Shown one piece after another: positions 1 to 8,720 of a stretch of 33,869 nt of DNA. The notes under the pieces were generated by a model, which saw nothing but the letters and a program-made list of their open reading frames with translations, was not told the origin of the DNA and did not search any database. Source of the DNA: Planctomycetaceae bacterium (GTDB taxonomy: Bacteria; Planctomycetota; Planctomycetia; Planctomycetales; Planctomycetaceae); assembly GCA_020426515.1 (NCBI GenBank), contig JAGQPW010000058.1, positions 1 through 33,869 on the forward strand, in the 5' to 3' direction. The position numbers were made by a program, and so were the translations under genes. The number at the start of each line of letters is the position of its first letter. The stretch's first letter is position 1.

Positions 1-2250
1 TTCGTTGTCGAGTCCATCGTTCCTCGCCCCGACACTCTGGCTGTGCGCAAACGGCAGATTGAACGGAGTGAAGACGAGTATCGAATTGCCACCGGAGCCG
101 ATCGTGAACGGATCTCGCACGATCTCGAAAAGCTGCAGTTTCTATACATCGCTCTCCCCAATGTGCAGGGAAACCCGGAACGGCGGATTCCCATTACTCT
201 GATCAAGCAGATCGTCCATCACGAGGACCTGATGCTGCGTCGCCTGAATCTTCTGCTGGACGAGAAGGAGATTGACACGGCCCTGGAACTGTTGATGCGA
301 CTTGAAAAGTCCTGGGAGCGTTGGCCGGGGCTTGAGTTGGCCCACAATCGCATTCTGTTCGTGGACAGCGAACTTCGAATCGAGCGTGGCCAGGATGAAA
401 GTGCTCTCACGGTCATGCGTGAACTGTATGTCCGGGACAAGGGGTATCCGCTGCTCTCGCAGCGTTACGGCGAAGCGATCGACCGCCTTGTTGCTGCAGC
501 ATTGGAATCCGAAGACTATTCGCGGGCCATCTTCTATTTGGACGATCTGGCAGCGCGCTACAGCAATCACCCGGTCTTCGAAAAGTACGATGCCCAACTC
601 TCCCAGCAGGTTCGCGGTCTGATTTCAAAAGCCGATGCTGCTGCACAGCAGGGAGACTACCGACAGGCCGCACTGTATGTTGAAGAAGGAGCCAGCATCT
701 GGCCCCGTACCAATGAACTGGCCGCGGCGTATCGACAGCATGCCAGCCGTTATCAGCGACTGCATGTGGGCGTGGTCGATCGACCGGGTTCGGGCAAGGC
801 CTACTTTCTTCCCACACTCGCCGACCGCCGAATCGAGCCGCTCACAAGTCTGAAGCTGTTTGATTTGAATCGCATGCGGGACGGAACGGCCTACTACTCC
901 ACTCAATTCTTTGACGAATGGGAGCCGCTCGATTTGGGCCGACGGATGCAGTTCACGTTGCGAAGCTTCCGGCAGCCAACAGATGTGCACAACGTCATTT
1001 CCACGCCGGATGTCGTGACTCCACTACTGCGACGACTCGATCCGCATCATCCGGAGTTTGATGAGCGTCTCTCCACTTACATCAGCAGCATCGATGTCCA
1101 GTCGCCGATGCAGTTCACGATTCAGTTTCGCCGAGTCCCGCCGCGTGTTGAGCCACTGCTGGCCGATGTGGCACTGTATACAAACCAGGGGCAGGAACTT
1201 TCTGCTGAGGATTTGACAGACCCCACACTGATCGGGCCGCTGACCAATCCTGGAGGGTTTGTCGAAATTGAGGCCCAGGAAGGACGCTATGCGCTGGCCC
1301 GTACCTTGCCGCAACCAGACGGATTGCCTGAGTATCGTGTCGAAGAACTGGTTGAACATCAGTATGGAAATCACGAGCAGGCGATTCAGGGACTGCTGCG
1401 AGGGGAAGTCTCGATGCTCGTCGATCTGCCGGACTGGCTGATTCGACGCATGCAGGATGACGACGGGTTTCTACAACAGTTCGATGTTCAAAAGCTTACG
1501 CTGCCGTTGACCCAGGTCATTCAGTTCAATCCCGAAAGCAAACCACTGCGTGTCCGCGAACTGCGCCGGGCACTGGCCTACGCGATCGACCGTGATCGAC
1601 TGCTGCGCGAGATTGTGCTGCAGGATGAGCAACGGAAACATGCCCGCATTGTGACCGGCCCATTTCCGGCAAACAGCCCGGCACGTCACGTACTCGTGCA
1701 GGAGCGACGCTACGACCTGTCGTCAGCAATTGCGATGTCGGTCGCAGCCCGCAAAATACTGAAGTCGGACCTGCCCACGCTGCGACTCATCGTGGAGCCC
1801 GGGGCAGTGCGGGAGGCGACAGCGAAAGAGATCGTCCGGATCTGGAATCTGATCGGAATTCCCGTCGAACTTGTCGCGGGGACTGATCCGGCTCCGGAAA
1901 GCTGGGACATGATCTATCGTTCTGTACAAATGGTGGAGCCGCTCGTTCAGATGTGGCCGTTTCTCACGATCTCCCAGCGGGCACAACTCTCTGATCTGGA
2001 ACATTACCCGGACTGGTTGAAACAGGAACTTGTGGAACTGGATCGAACGAGCGACCAGAGCCGCGCCATGAGTCGGATGCAGGAACTCCATCGGCACCTG
2101 TGGCTGGATGCGGCATTCATCCCGTTGTGGGAGCTCGATCAGTACCGCGTTGTTCGCAAGACGATCGTCGGTTTTCCGCCTCGCGCCAATCACTGTTACG
2201 ACGGAATCGGCCAGTGGATCAGTCAGCCCTGGTATGCAGGAGGCAAGTGA
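1..2250 (+). CDS. TPR-like / solute-binding protein family 5 fusion (5' partial)
   Basis: The reading frame is open from the first base, so the true start and any signal peptide lie upstream of the window; 749 codons are visible. The first 250 or so residues are helical and repeat-like, resembling tetratricopeptide repeats. The remainder resembles the SBP_bac_5 family, the oligopeptide/nickel-type substrate-binding proteins of ABC transporters. It carries the typical segment VRELRRALAYAIDRDRLL and a C-terminal stretch in which the last helices pack before 'AAFIPLWE'. By family it would bind a peptide-like ligand outside the inner membrane. No permease or ATPase gene of such a transporter lies nearby, and the joining of TPR-like repeats to this domain suggests a planctomycete-specific role rather than simple uptake. 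Its stop overlaps the start of the next gene (TGATG), so the two are translationally coupled. The fold assignment is fairly secure; the ligand is unknown. Confidence 0.75.
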   Translation, partial: FVVESIVPRPDTLAVRKRQIERSEDEYRIATGADRERISHDLEKLQFLYIALPNVQGNPERRIPITLIKQIVHHEDLMLRRLNLLLDEKEIDTALELLMRLEKSWERWPGLELAHNRILFVDSELRIERGQDESALTVMRELYVRDKGYPLLSQRYGEAIDRLVAAALESEDYSRAIFYLDDLAARYSNHPVFEKYDAQLSQQVRGLISKADAAAQQGDYRQAALYVEEGASIWPRTNELAAAYRQHASRYQRLHVGVVDRPGSGKAYFLPTLADRRIEPLTSLKLFDLNRMRDGTAYYSTQFFDEWEPLDLGRRMQFTLRSFRQPTDVHNVISTPDVVTPLLRRLDPHHPEFDERLSTYISSIDVQSPMQFTIQFRRVPPRVEPLLADVALYTNQGQELSAEDLTDPTLIGPLTNPGGFVEIEAQEGRYALARTLPQPDGLPEYRVEELVEHQYGNHEQAIQGLLRGEVSMLVDLPDWLIRRMQDDDGFLQQFDVQKLTLPLTQVIQFNPESKPLRVRELRRALAYAIDRDRLLREIVLQDEQRKHARIVTGPFPANSPARHVLVQERRYDLSSAIAMSVAARKILKSDLPTLRLIVEPGAVREATAKEIVRIWNLIGIPVELVAGTDPAPESWDMIYRSVQMVEPLVQMWPFLTISQRAQLSDLEHYPDWLKQELVELDRTSDQSRAMSRMQELHRHLWLDAAFIPLWELDQYRVVRKTIVGFPPRANHCYDGIGQWISQPWYAGGK

Positions 2251-3866
2251 TGCAACAACAGCGAATCACAAGCCACATCGGCCAGTCATCCAGCTCCACC
2301 ATCCCGGTCATATTGGTCGGCCTGTTGCTGCTGTCAGCCAGCGGCAACAGGCTGCATGCACAGTCAGCCGATGAGGCATCGGGAACCCCACCCGAAGCTT
2401 CTGCGGTCGAGGAACATCCGCAACCAGCCGACGACGCAGCCACATCGAAAGCATCCTCGGCGCCAGTCGTTGTGATTCCCCCCGCGCCGACGCCGCTGAT
2501 TCTTGATCCGTATCGCGTGCGTGTCCGCCTCAGCTGTCCGGTGGCTCCCAACTTTTCACTGCAGCAGTCACAGGACTTTTCGCAGGAGGTCAAAAAGTTG
2601 CTCTCGGCTCGATTCCGGCAGCACTGGAATCTCGATCTGGCGACTGCGGAAAGTGAGGAACGGGAAACCCAACAATCGCTGCAGCTGGCTGATTCAGAAG
2701 CGTGGACTGCGCGGTGGCAGCCTCTCGACGAGGAACAGGAGGGTACGCATGCTCCCACATTCGATAAGGTTTTCCATGTGGTGATTGAACAGCAGGGAGC
2801 CCTGCTGTTTGTCACGGCCGTGGAATGGTGCTCCAGTTCGCAAACACTCAGTCCGCTGGTGAATCTCCAGACGGCGGATCGTCGTGATCTGGCCGCCACG
2901 GTGGCGAATGCGATTGCCCGGGCGTTTCGACCGTTGGCGGAAATCGAAGTGGGGGAGGGAGACAAGCTGGAGTTTCAGGTACGTGCCGGCGAACTCCCGC
3001 CGGCTGATCCTGCACTGGTTCCCTTCCAGGAGGGACAGTACATCGTCCCGTACCTGCGTTATCTGGGAAAGAAGCGAACGGTACAACGGATTCAGATGCT
3101 TCCGTGGACATTTCTGAAAGTCGTCGAACGGGATCGCAGCCGGTTTCGTTGTGAGACTGTTTCCGCCTTTCGCCAGCCCATTCCACAGTCGCGGCGTCGG
3201 GTGGAAGTGATGGCGATGTGGCAACACCCCAATTGGAGCGAGTCCGAAATTCGCATCTATCCTCGCGGCGGCATCAATACTCCGCTGGTCGGGTACCGAT
3301 GCGATGTCGTGGACCGCCTGCCGACTCTGGAAGATCCCGTACCCGAGCGGGATGAGTACTACACGAATCGGCAGGGCAAGTTGTCGGTTCCGGCGTCTGA
3401 AGGAGATCCTCTGCGGTATTTGCTGGTGCATAGCGGTCAATCCATTCTCGCCCGAGTTCCGCTCATTCCGGGGTTAACGCCTCATCTGGAATTGGAAGTT
3501 CCCAGCGATCGAGCCCGTCTTGGTGTGGAAGGCGAAGTCTCATTGCTGCAGGGAGAATTGATTGACATCATCGCGACACGCGAAGTGCTGATGGCGCGTG
3601 CTCGTGGTGCGGCCAGGAAGCAGGACTGGGACGCTGTCGCGAACTTCACCGAAGAGATCGTCGCTCTCCCCACTCGCGATCAATTCAAAGGTCGAGTGGA
3701 AGCGCTGCAACTTCAAGCGGTGTATCAGGCCCGCGATGCGCGGGACCGGGCTGCGGAAAGCCGCATCAAGCAATTGTGCGGAGGACTTCTGGAGTCTGCG
3801 GAAACGCATCTCGATCCGGGACGTATTGCAGAATTCCGTGGTGAAATGAAAGCCATGCGTCCGTAG
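2250..3866 (+). CDS. Secreted protein of unknown function
   Basis: 538 residues. I chose ATG 2250 because it overlaps the upstream stop in a TGATG junction and is followed at once by a signal peptide. The hydrophobic core is IPVILVGLLLLSASG at about residues 18-32, with a likely cleavage after HAQ near residue 38. An acidic, Ala/Pro-rich linker follows (about 40-85), then a mixed alpha/beta body with no family I recognise, and a helical C-terminus rich in Arg and Glu. No catalytic motif is evident. Coupling to the solute-binding protein suggests the two products act together outside the cytoplasmic membrane. The gene ends 13 bp from the convergent permease gene, with no obvious terminator between them. 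Confidence 0.75.
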   Translation: MQQQRITSHIGQSSSSTIPVILVGLLLLSASGNRLHAQSADEASGTPPEASAVEEHPQPADDAATSKASSAPVVVIPPAPTPLILDPYRVRVRLSCPVAPNFSLQQSQDFSQEVKKLLSARFRQHWNLDLATAESEERETQQSLQLADSEAWTARWQPLDEEQEGTHAPTFDKVFHVVIEQQGALLFVTAVEWCSSSQTLSPLVNLQTADRRDLAATVANAIARAFRPLAEIEVGEGDKLEFQVRAGELPPADPALVPFQEGQYIVPYLRYLGKKRTVQRIQMLPWTFLKVVERDRSRFRCETVSAFRQPIPQSRRRVEVMAMWQHPNWSESEIRIYPRGGINTPLVGYRCDVVDRLPTLEDPVPERDEYYTNRQGKLSVPASEGDPLRYLLVHSGQSILARVPLIPGLTPHLELEVPSDRARLGVEGEVSLLQGELIDIIATREVLMARARGAARKQDWDAVANFTEEIVALPTRDQFKGRVEALQLQAVYQARDARDRAAESRIKQLCGGLLESAETHLDPGRIAEFRGEMKAMRP

Positions 3867-3879
3867 CGGGCGGTTCAGG

Positions 3880-6800
3880 TCAGTCGCCGCGAAGCGTGGA
3901 CAGAATGGGCGTTCGCACAGCGGCTCGAATGGCGAAGGTTGCAGTCAACAGGCCAATCAGAAGTACGGCGACCAGCAGACCGACGATTCCGCTCCAGGGG
4001 ACATCGGCTCCCGATGTCAGCAGGTGTGGCCCCATAGCAATCAGGGCCGCAATGGTTCCGATTAACAACCCCCAGCACATCAACAACGCGTGCTCCCACA
4101 GGACCATTTGGCCGACAGCAGAGGCTTGTACGCCAACGGCTCGCAGCAGGGCGAGTTCACCGCGTCGTTCCAGCACGTTGCGCAGCATGACGGTGGCCAG
4201 TCCAAACGTCCCCAACAGCAGCCCCAATCCCCCCAGGGTCTGGAACGTGGACAGGTACGTGTTCTGCACTGCCAGAAAGTCGGCCAGACGATCCACCACA
4301 CGTTCGGCGTCAAAACCGGAGTCGCCCAGTTGTTGTTCCAGAAACTGTGAAACCTGAGAGGCGTTGGCAGGATCACATTCGATCAGGAAATACTGGAACC
4401 CGGTCCGCTTGGGGAACAGCTTCAGGAAGTGTGACTCCGCCATTACCAGCATGCCCTGGAACACGCTGTTGCTGAACATCCCGGAGATCTCCAGCTGCCC
4501 ACCCGTCGAGGTTTCACCTGCAGGAACAGCCACGATCCCGCCAAGCCCCAGGTGCATGCTGTACATGAGAGTATTCATATCCCCCAGGACCGGGATGCGT
4601 CCCTCCGGCAACTCGGCTCGCAGCAATTCCCAGGGGTTGGCTGCGGGGGTGTCGGCAAAGGCAAACCGGTGCTCGTCGATGAGTTGCTGCAGCACATCGT
4701 CGGGAACGCCGAGAATGGTCGGCAGCCGCGTCTGATACAGGTTCAAACAGCTGGCGTTCTCGCCAGGCTGCATGCGAAACGGAGCCACGTGCAACTGGCC
4801 CAGCGTCTCGACAACCTGTTCATCGGCCAGATTGAATCCCAGCTTGCCCTGACCATCGGCCGTGTTGAGGTCGTACAGCAGGGGGAGATTCGACTCGGCC
4901 ACGAGGGTATAGCCACCGTTCCCGGAGTGAGGTTCTGGTGTCTCCCGCGCCGGGTTCTGCCGTCCGGCGGCAACGGCCACGATGACGAATGCCGCCGAGG
5001 CGATCAGACTGGTGGTGAGCAGGCTGCGACCTCGATTTCTCGCCGCATTCCGAACGGCGAGTCGTCGCCACGCCGAGATCCCCGATCCCGAAACTCCTCC
5101 CCAGTTCCCGGTTCGCAGGCCGAAACTCAGGATACTCAGACAGCCCCAAAGCATCATCGTCCCGACGACGAAGAACATCACCACTCGCCAGGAGAAACCT
5201 CCAAAGGCTTCTACATCGGGAATGATGCCCAGAAGCGTCAACAGGGCCAGAACAATGGCCAGAACCAGTGGTGCCCAGGCTCGCATGACGCCGCTTGCGG
5301 AAACATGCTCTCCCCCTGGCTGATCATCGGTCACGACACCGACGAGTAGTTGTCGCACGGAAACACCTCGCGACTGTCGAAACGCCCAGGCAATGGCGAG
5401 AAGTGCCACACAGGCCGCGATCAGGCCCCCCACGATCAGGCTGGCGGGTTGCACATCGAGCATCAGAAACCGTGTCCCGATGGCTCCAATCCACCAGGTT
5501 CGCAAGCCCAGAATCATCAATGCGGCGTAGCCAACCGCGAATCCGGTTCCGACAATTGCTCCCGCAACCACCAACAGCGTGCCTTCCAACAGGAACAGGT
5601 TGCGAACCTGCGTCGTGCGAAACCCCACAGCGCGCAGCAGTCCCAGTTCGCGTGTCCGTTGTTCAATTCCCAGCCGAAACAGCAGTCCCACGAGAAGCGT
5701 AGCCGCCAGGATCAGAAAGAAGCTGAAACCAATGAACAGCCCGGTGAAATCGGTCGTCCCCTGAGCCGCCTGCAGTCCCTGGTACTTGATCGGCTGAATC
5801 AGCAATCCCGTCGAAAGCGGGGTCAACTTTTCCAGCAGCGCCCGTTCATAGGATTCCGCCAACTGCCGCAGGGTTTGCGTTGGCGCCGGGGAGAGACGCA
5901 GGGACGTCAACTCTCCGTAGCGGCTGCGCCACAAACGTTGGGCCGTAGAAAGCCCAACAAAAACCTTTGGCGTGGTGCGAAACTCATCCCAGTATGCGTC
6001 GTCGCGAGACGTGATACGATCACGCTTGAGCGGGAATGGCTCCCGCCAGTCCGCATAGGTGTCCGCATCGGTGACTCCGGGAACCTCGGGGGTGAATCCC
6101 TGATCATCAGCCGTGCCATCCAACTGTACGATGGCGGCGACTTCAAACTCGTGCGACTCCTCCGGAAGTTGTCCGCGATCCCCCACGACGTGGTACTTTA
6201 CGGCCAGTGTGCTGCCGGCCTGCAGGTCGAGATCTTCTGCCAGCCAGGTGTTGACCAGCGCTTCATCATCGGCCAGTTCATGAACGATAGCGGACGACCG
6301 GAAGTCAAACGCGGGCAGGGTGGCCATGTCGATTCCCGCGACTACCGAGTACATCGAATGCTTCTCAGGGGCGTCCGGATTCCACATTTCGTTGAGCAGA
6401 TAGACCAGCACCGGAGAGTGCGTGACCTGCTGAGCTTCCGCCACGTCCATGGCGGCTTTGGCGAGGCTGTGTTCCAGCATCATCTGTTCGCTTTCCAGCG
6501 ACAGATACCGCAAGTTCGGATGTTCTTTCAGACGCAGTGCGAGGTCGCTGAGTTGCAACTGCTTCCCGACAAAGCGTGTCAGTTCCTCCGCCCGCTCCGG
6601 AACAATGCGCCCCGCATCATGGATCAGCAAGGTATTCACTCGAGCCGGTTTGGCGACTGGCTGCCGACGCGATTTTTGTACCGCCGCCAGTCCCGTCTGC
6701 TGCTGCAGTTCCTCGAGAGACACGAACACATTCAGAGGCAATTGCTGCGTCGGATTGAACCCCAGCCTCGACAGCCCCGTTTCGTCCGGGGCAATTCCGG

Positions 6801-7350
6801 AGACTTCGAGGTCCAGGGCCGAAATGGTTTCTTCACGGTCGCCCAGCAAGGCGTCGCGCGGAATGGAGGCGGGGATCTCCACAATCAGTGTGACGGTGTC
6901 CCCAATGGACACATTCAGTTGCTCAGCGACGCGTTGATTGACGATCAGCTGCCCCGGCGCGGGGGCGACGAGTTCGCGGTGATCGAGCAATTGCCAAGCC
7001 CGCTGATCGACGCCGTAAACCTGAATGTGCCCCGCGCGAACCGACCGATCTCTGGACTCTCCAAACTCCACGGTCCCCTGCATCACAATGGCTGGAGCCC
7101 AGGTCACTTCGCTGTGAGCGGCCTGCAATTCCTCCGCGAGTTCTTCACGAAAGAAGCGGGGACCGGTCAGCAGGTGATCAATTTCTCCCAGACGATCCAG
7201 CGACATTTGCCTCAGGCTCGATCGGACGGAGTCCCCGACAATCAGTGCTCCGCCAATGACGGCTGTTGCTGCAGCCACACCCAGGACGACGGCGAGATTC
7301 GTTCGCCAGTAGTGAGACACATTGGCGAGCAGCAATCGAAACCAACTCAT
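3880..7350 (-). CDS. Large FtsX/MacB-type ABC transporter permease
   Basis: 1156 residues; start placed at the ATG giving MSWFRLLLANVSHYW, because the preceding in-frame codons do not look like a protein. One transmembrane helix (about 17-40) is followed by a large extracytoplasmic region. A first FtsX core at about 535-690 contains FFLILAATLLVGLLF and the signature TRELGLLRAVGF. Further membrane helices lie at about 690-745 and 773-795, followed by a second extracytoplasmic region and a second FtsX core at about 1030-1156 with GELALLRAVGV. This duplicated layout is typical of permeases working with a LolD/MacB-like ATPase in lipoprotein or macrolide-type mechanotransmission. No ATPase gene lies in the window, so the partner must be elsewhere. 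It is read in the same direction as the small TPR gene 111 bp upstream. The family is secure; the substrate is unknown. Confidence 0.93.
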   Translation of the reverse strand: MSWFRLLLANVSHYWRTNLAVVLGVAAATAVIGGALIVGDSVRSSLRQMSLDRLGEIDHLLTGPRFFREELAEELQAAHSEVTWAPAIVMQGTVEFGESRDRSVRAGHIQVYGVDQRAWQLLDHRELVAPAPGQLIVNQRVAEQLNVSIGDTVTLIVEIPASIPRDALLGDREETISALDLEVSGIAPDETGLSRLGFNPTQQLPLNVFVSLEELQQQTGLAAVQKSRRQPVAKPARVNTLLIHDAGRIVPERAEELTRFVGKQLQLSDLALRLKEHPNLRYLSLESEQMMLEHSLAKAAMDVAEAQQVTHSPVLVYLLNEMWNPDAPEKHSMYSVVAGIDMATLPAFDFRSSAIVHELADDEALVNTWLAEDLDLQAGSTLAVKYHVVGDRGQLPEESHEFEVAAIVQLDGTADDQGFTPEVPGVTDADTYADWREPFPLKRDRITSRDDAYWDEFRTTPKVFVGLSTAQRLWRSRYGELTSLRLSPAPTQTLRQLAESYERALLEKLTPLSTGLLIQPIKYQGLQAAQGTTDFTGLFIGFSFFLILAATLLVGLLFRLGIEQRTRELGLLRAVGFRTTQVRNLFLLEGTLLVVAGAIVGTGFAVGYAALMILGLRTWWIGAIGTRFLMLDVQPASLIVGGLIAACVALLAIAWAFRQSRGVSVRQLLVGVVTDDQPGGEHVSASGVMRAWAPLVLAIVLALLTLLGIIPDVEAFGGFSWRVVMFFVVGTMMLWGCLSILSFGLRTGNWGGVSGSGISAWRRLAVRNAARNRGRSLLTTSLIASAAFVIVAVAAGRQNPARETPEPHSGNGGYTLVAESNLPLLYDLNTADGQGKLGFNLADEQVVETLGQLHVAPFRMQPGENASCLNLYQTRLPTILGVPDDVLQQLIDEHRFAFADTPAANPWELLRAELPEGRIPVLGDMNTLMYSMHLGLGGIVAVPAGETSTGGQLEISGMFSNSVFQGMLVMAESHFLKLFPKRTGFQYFLIECDPANASQVSQFLEQQLGDSGFDAERVVDRLADFLAVQNTYLSTFQTLGGLGLLLGTFGLATVMLRNVLERRGELALLRAVGVQASAVGQMVLWEHALLMCWGLLIGTIAALIAMGPHLLTSGADVPWSGIVGLLVAVLLIGLLTATFAIRAAVRTPILSTLRGD

Positions 7351-7461
7351 CGGCGTACGCTCGTTAAGGGAACAAATCCGTGCTCCGTTGCAGGATAGCA
7401 GGCGCGACCGGGCAGGGGATGGCTGCGTCCTCAATTCATGGCCCGGCGAATGGAACTATCC

Positions 7462-7767
7462 TCACAGCGTGTCGAGAAATCCACGCATTTCGGCCAGTGC
7501 ATGGTCATTGCCAACGCGGATCGCGCGCTCGATCCCCAGTTCAATGACCCGTCGTGCTTCGTCCACTTCGCCGACACGGCCCAACAGCTGACCTTCCTGG
7601 AAGTAGGAGGCAACATCCCGTGGATCGAGTGTCTGCACTCGCTGAAAGGCAGCGCGGGCACCGGGCACGTCGTCCTCCTTGGCCAGTTCCATTGCCAGGC
7701 AATAGTTCAGAAACGGGTCTTCGGGAGTCGAATCAAGCTGGGTTTGAATCTTTGCAATACGAGACAT
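7462..7767 (-). CDS. Small TPR-repeat protein
   Basis: 101 residues from ATG 7767 (MSRIAKIQTQL); an in-frame GTG two codons earlier is the alternative. The sequence consists almost entirely of tetratricopeptide-type helices. A first repeat contains PEDPFLNYCLAMELAKE, a second PGARAAFQRVQTLDPRDVASY, and a third begins GQLLGRVGEVDEARRVIELG. There is no signal peptide, so it is expected in the cytoplasm, where such repeats serve protein-protein contacts. It sits between the pilin-like gene and the large permease on the same strand, with gaps of 114 and 111 bp. The strong hairpin at 7815-7850 separates it from the pilin transcript, so it probably has its own promoter. Its partner is unknown. Confidence 0.75.
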   Translation of the reverse strand: MSRIAKIQTQLDSTPEDPFLNYCLAMELAKEDDVPGARAAFQRVQTLDPRDVASYFQEGQLLGRVGEVDEARRVIELGIERAIRVGNDHALAEMRGFLDTL

Positions 7768-7814
7768 CAGCACTATCGGACAGGGTGACTGAGGCGAGGG
7801 CGGTTATGAACGCA

Positions 7815-7850
7815 CATCAGGCGATGCCCCGAATTGGACACCGCCTGATG
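7815..7850 (-). terminator. 15-bp stem hairpin after the pilin-like gene
   Basis: Arms at 7815-7829 and 7836-7850 pair over 15 positions with a 6-nt loop. Nine outer base pairs are perfect. Two inner positions pair only as G-U, and only in the minus-strand RNA; on the plus strand they would be mismatches. This points to a structure in the minus-strand transcript, about 30 nt past the stop of the pilin-like gene. No U-run follows, so it may act as an mRNA 3'-end stabiliser or a weak or factor-assisted terminator rather than a classical intrinsic terminator. Confidence 0.6.
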
Positions 7851-7881
7851 AACGATAGTCAGTTGTCGCCGCAGAGACCAA

Positions 7882-8277
7882 TCAGTTTCCGCCGCCGGCA
7901 CACGTTCCGCCGAAAGCTCCGCCACCATAGCCGCCGCTGAATCCGTAGCCGCCGCCTTTGGACGTTTCACCAACGGGGATATCGCAACTGATTGCACACT
8001 GATTGAGATCGCAGTCGTCGATCGTATCCCAGAAGAAACTCCCTCGGGTGAATGCATGCAGGCCTTGACCGAAGTATGCGTACTTGTGGAATCCGCTGAA
8101 GGCATAACTCTGATTTACGGAGCCAATGGCATCGGCCACGTCGTTGAGTTCTGAGTTCACGGCATGCTGAATTTCACTCAGCCCCACGATCAACCCGATG
8201 ACGACAATTGTCGCCACAAGAACCAGTTCCGCAGACACGATGAATCCGCATTCGTCAAAATAGAGTTGAGTCAACAT
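7882..8277 (-). CDS. Flp/type IV pilin-like protein with Gly/Cys-rich tail
   Basis: 131 residues from ATG 8277, preceded by AAAGAG at a good distance. After a short basic-free leader (MLTQLYFDECG) comes a single hydrophobic helix, SAELVLVATIVVIGLIVGL (about 15-33), with a Glu at residue 17, as in class III (Flp-like) prepilins. The Glu is six residues after Gly11, one more than the usual five, so the exact prepilin-peptidase site is uncertain. The rest is soluble, with a Cys cluster (residues 89, 94, 98, 126) and a tail made almost wholly of Gly, Tyr, Phe and Ala (about 108-131). Small proteins of this kind are common in planctomycetes and probably form surface filaments or matrix. No assembly ATPase or peptidase gene is nearby. 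A hairpin follows the gene, and a sigma-54-like motif lies upstream at 8570-8584. Confidence 0.72.
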   Translation of the reverse strand: MLTQLYFDECGFIVSAELVLVATIVVIGLIVGLSEIQHAVNSELNDVADAIGSVNQSYAFSGFHKYAYFGQGLHAFTRGSFFWDTIDDCDLNQCAISCDIPVGETSKGGGYGFSGGYGGGAFGGTCAGGGN

Positions 8278-8569
8278 GGCACGTCTCTTTGCTACTTTAC
8301 TCCGGGAAAATCCGTTCCTGGGACAACGGTCGTACTCAAAGGAACCCTGCGTTGAGTGCAGAGCGATCGAGGTCCAGCCGATCACGCAACATGCGTGCAG
8401 CGAACGAAACGGGAACCGCCCTCCCACCTGCCAGTCGAAGGGCGGCGTCATGGCTTTTTAAGGCGAACGCACAGGCCGCGACCTAATCGGAGTGGCCAGC
8501 GGCTTCACACTCACGAGGCGGTCGTCAGGACTGTTGCCACCGGCGTAACCGGCGACATCCGGATAAGAA

Positions 8570-8584
8570 GCACAGTCCGTGCCA
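8570..8584 (-). promoter_or_regulatory. Possible sigma-54 (-24/-12) promoter
   Basis: On the minus strand the sequence reads TGGCACG-GACT-GTGC. The GG and GC dinucleotides are separated by exactly 10 bp, as sigma-54 requires, with one mismatch (GTGC for TTGC) to the usual core. It points toward the pilin-like gene, about 290 bp away. Many type IV pilin genes are sigma-54 dependent, which makes the position suggestive. The long leader and the single short match leave real doubt. Confidence 0.25.
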
Positions 8585-8699
8585 TCATTACAATCGTTAC
8601 AAACGGACCACCCCGAAACAGGATGTAAGCCTTATCTCTGTTTGCAGTTGAGGAGCAATCCCCCTCTCAGGACCTTCTTTGCGCGGGATACACGCTGTT

Positions 8700-8720
8700 A
8701 CTGCGATCGAACATCGCAGT
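8700..8720. promoter_or_regulatory. Perfect 8-bp inverted repeat upstream of the HEAT lipoprotein
   Basis: ACTGCGAT (8700-8707) and ATCGCAGT (8713-8720) flank a 5-nt centre, and CTG/CAG could extend the stem past a small internal loop. It lies 175 bp upstream of the lipoprotein start, in the divergent control region. It could be a repressor/activator operator, or a hairpin in a leader RNA or at the end of an unseen transcript. No U-run follows. Confidence 0.3.

Noticed and set aside
2100..2249. Upstream extension of the secreted protein gene
   Set aside because: The extra 50 codons overlap the solute-binding gene and would place the signal peptide internally; ATG 2250 is far better.
5350..7398. 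Long open frame on the plus strand (over 680 codons) antisense to the permease
   Set aside because: It lies wholly inside the FtsX permease gene, is low in membrane-helix character and rich in Gln/Arg, as expected of a shadow of a GC-rich gene on the other strand.
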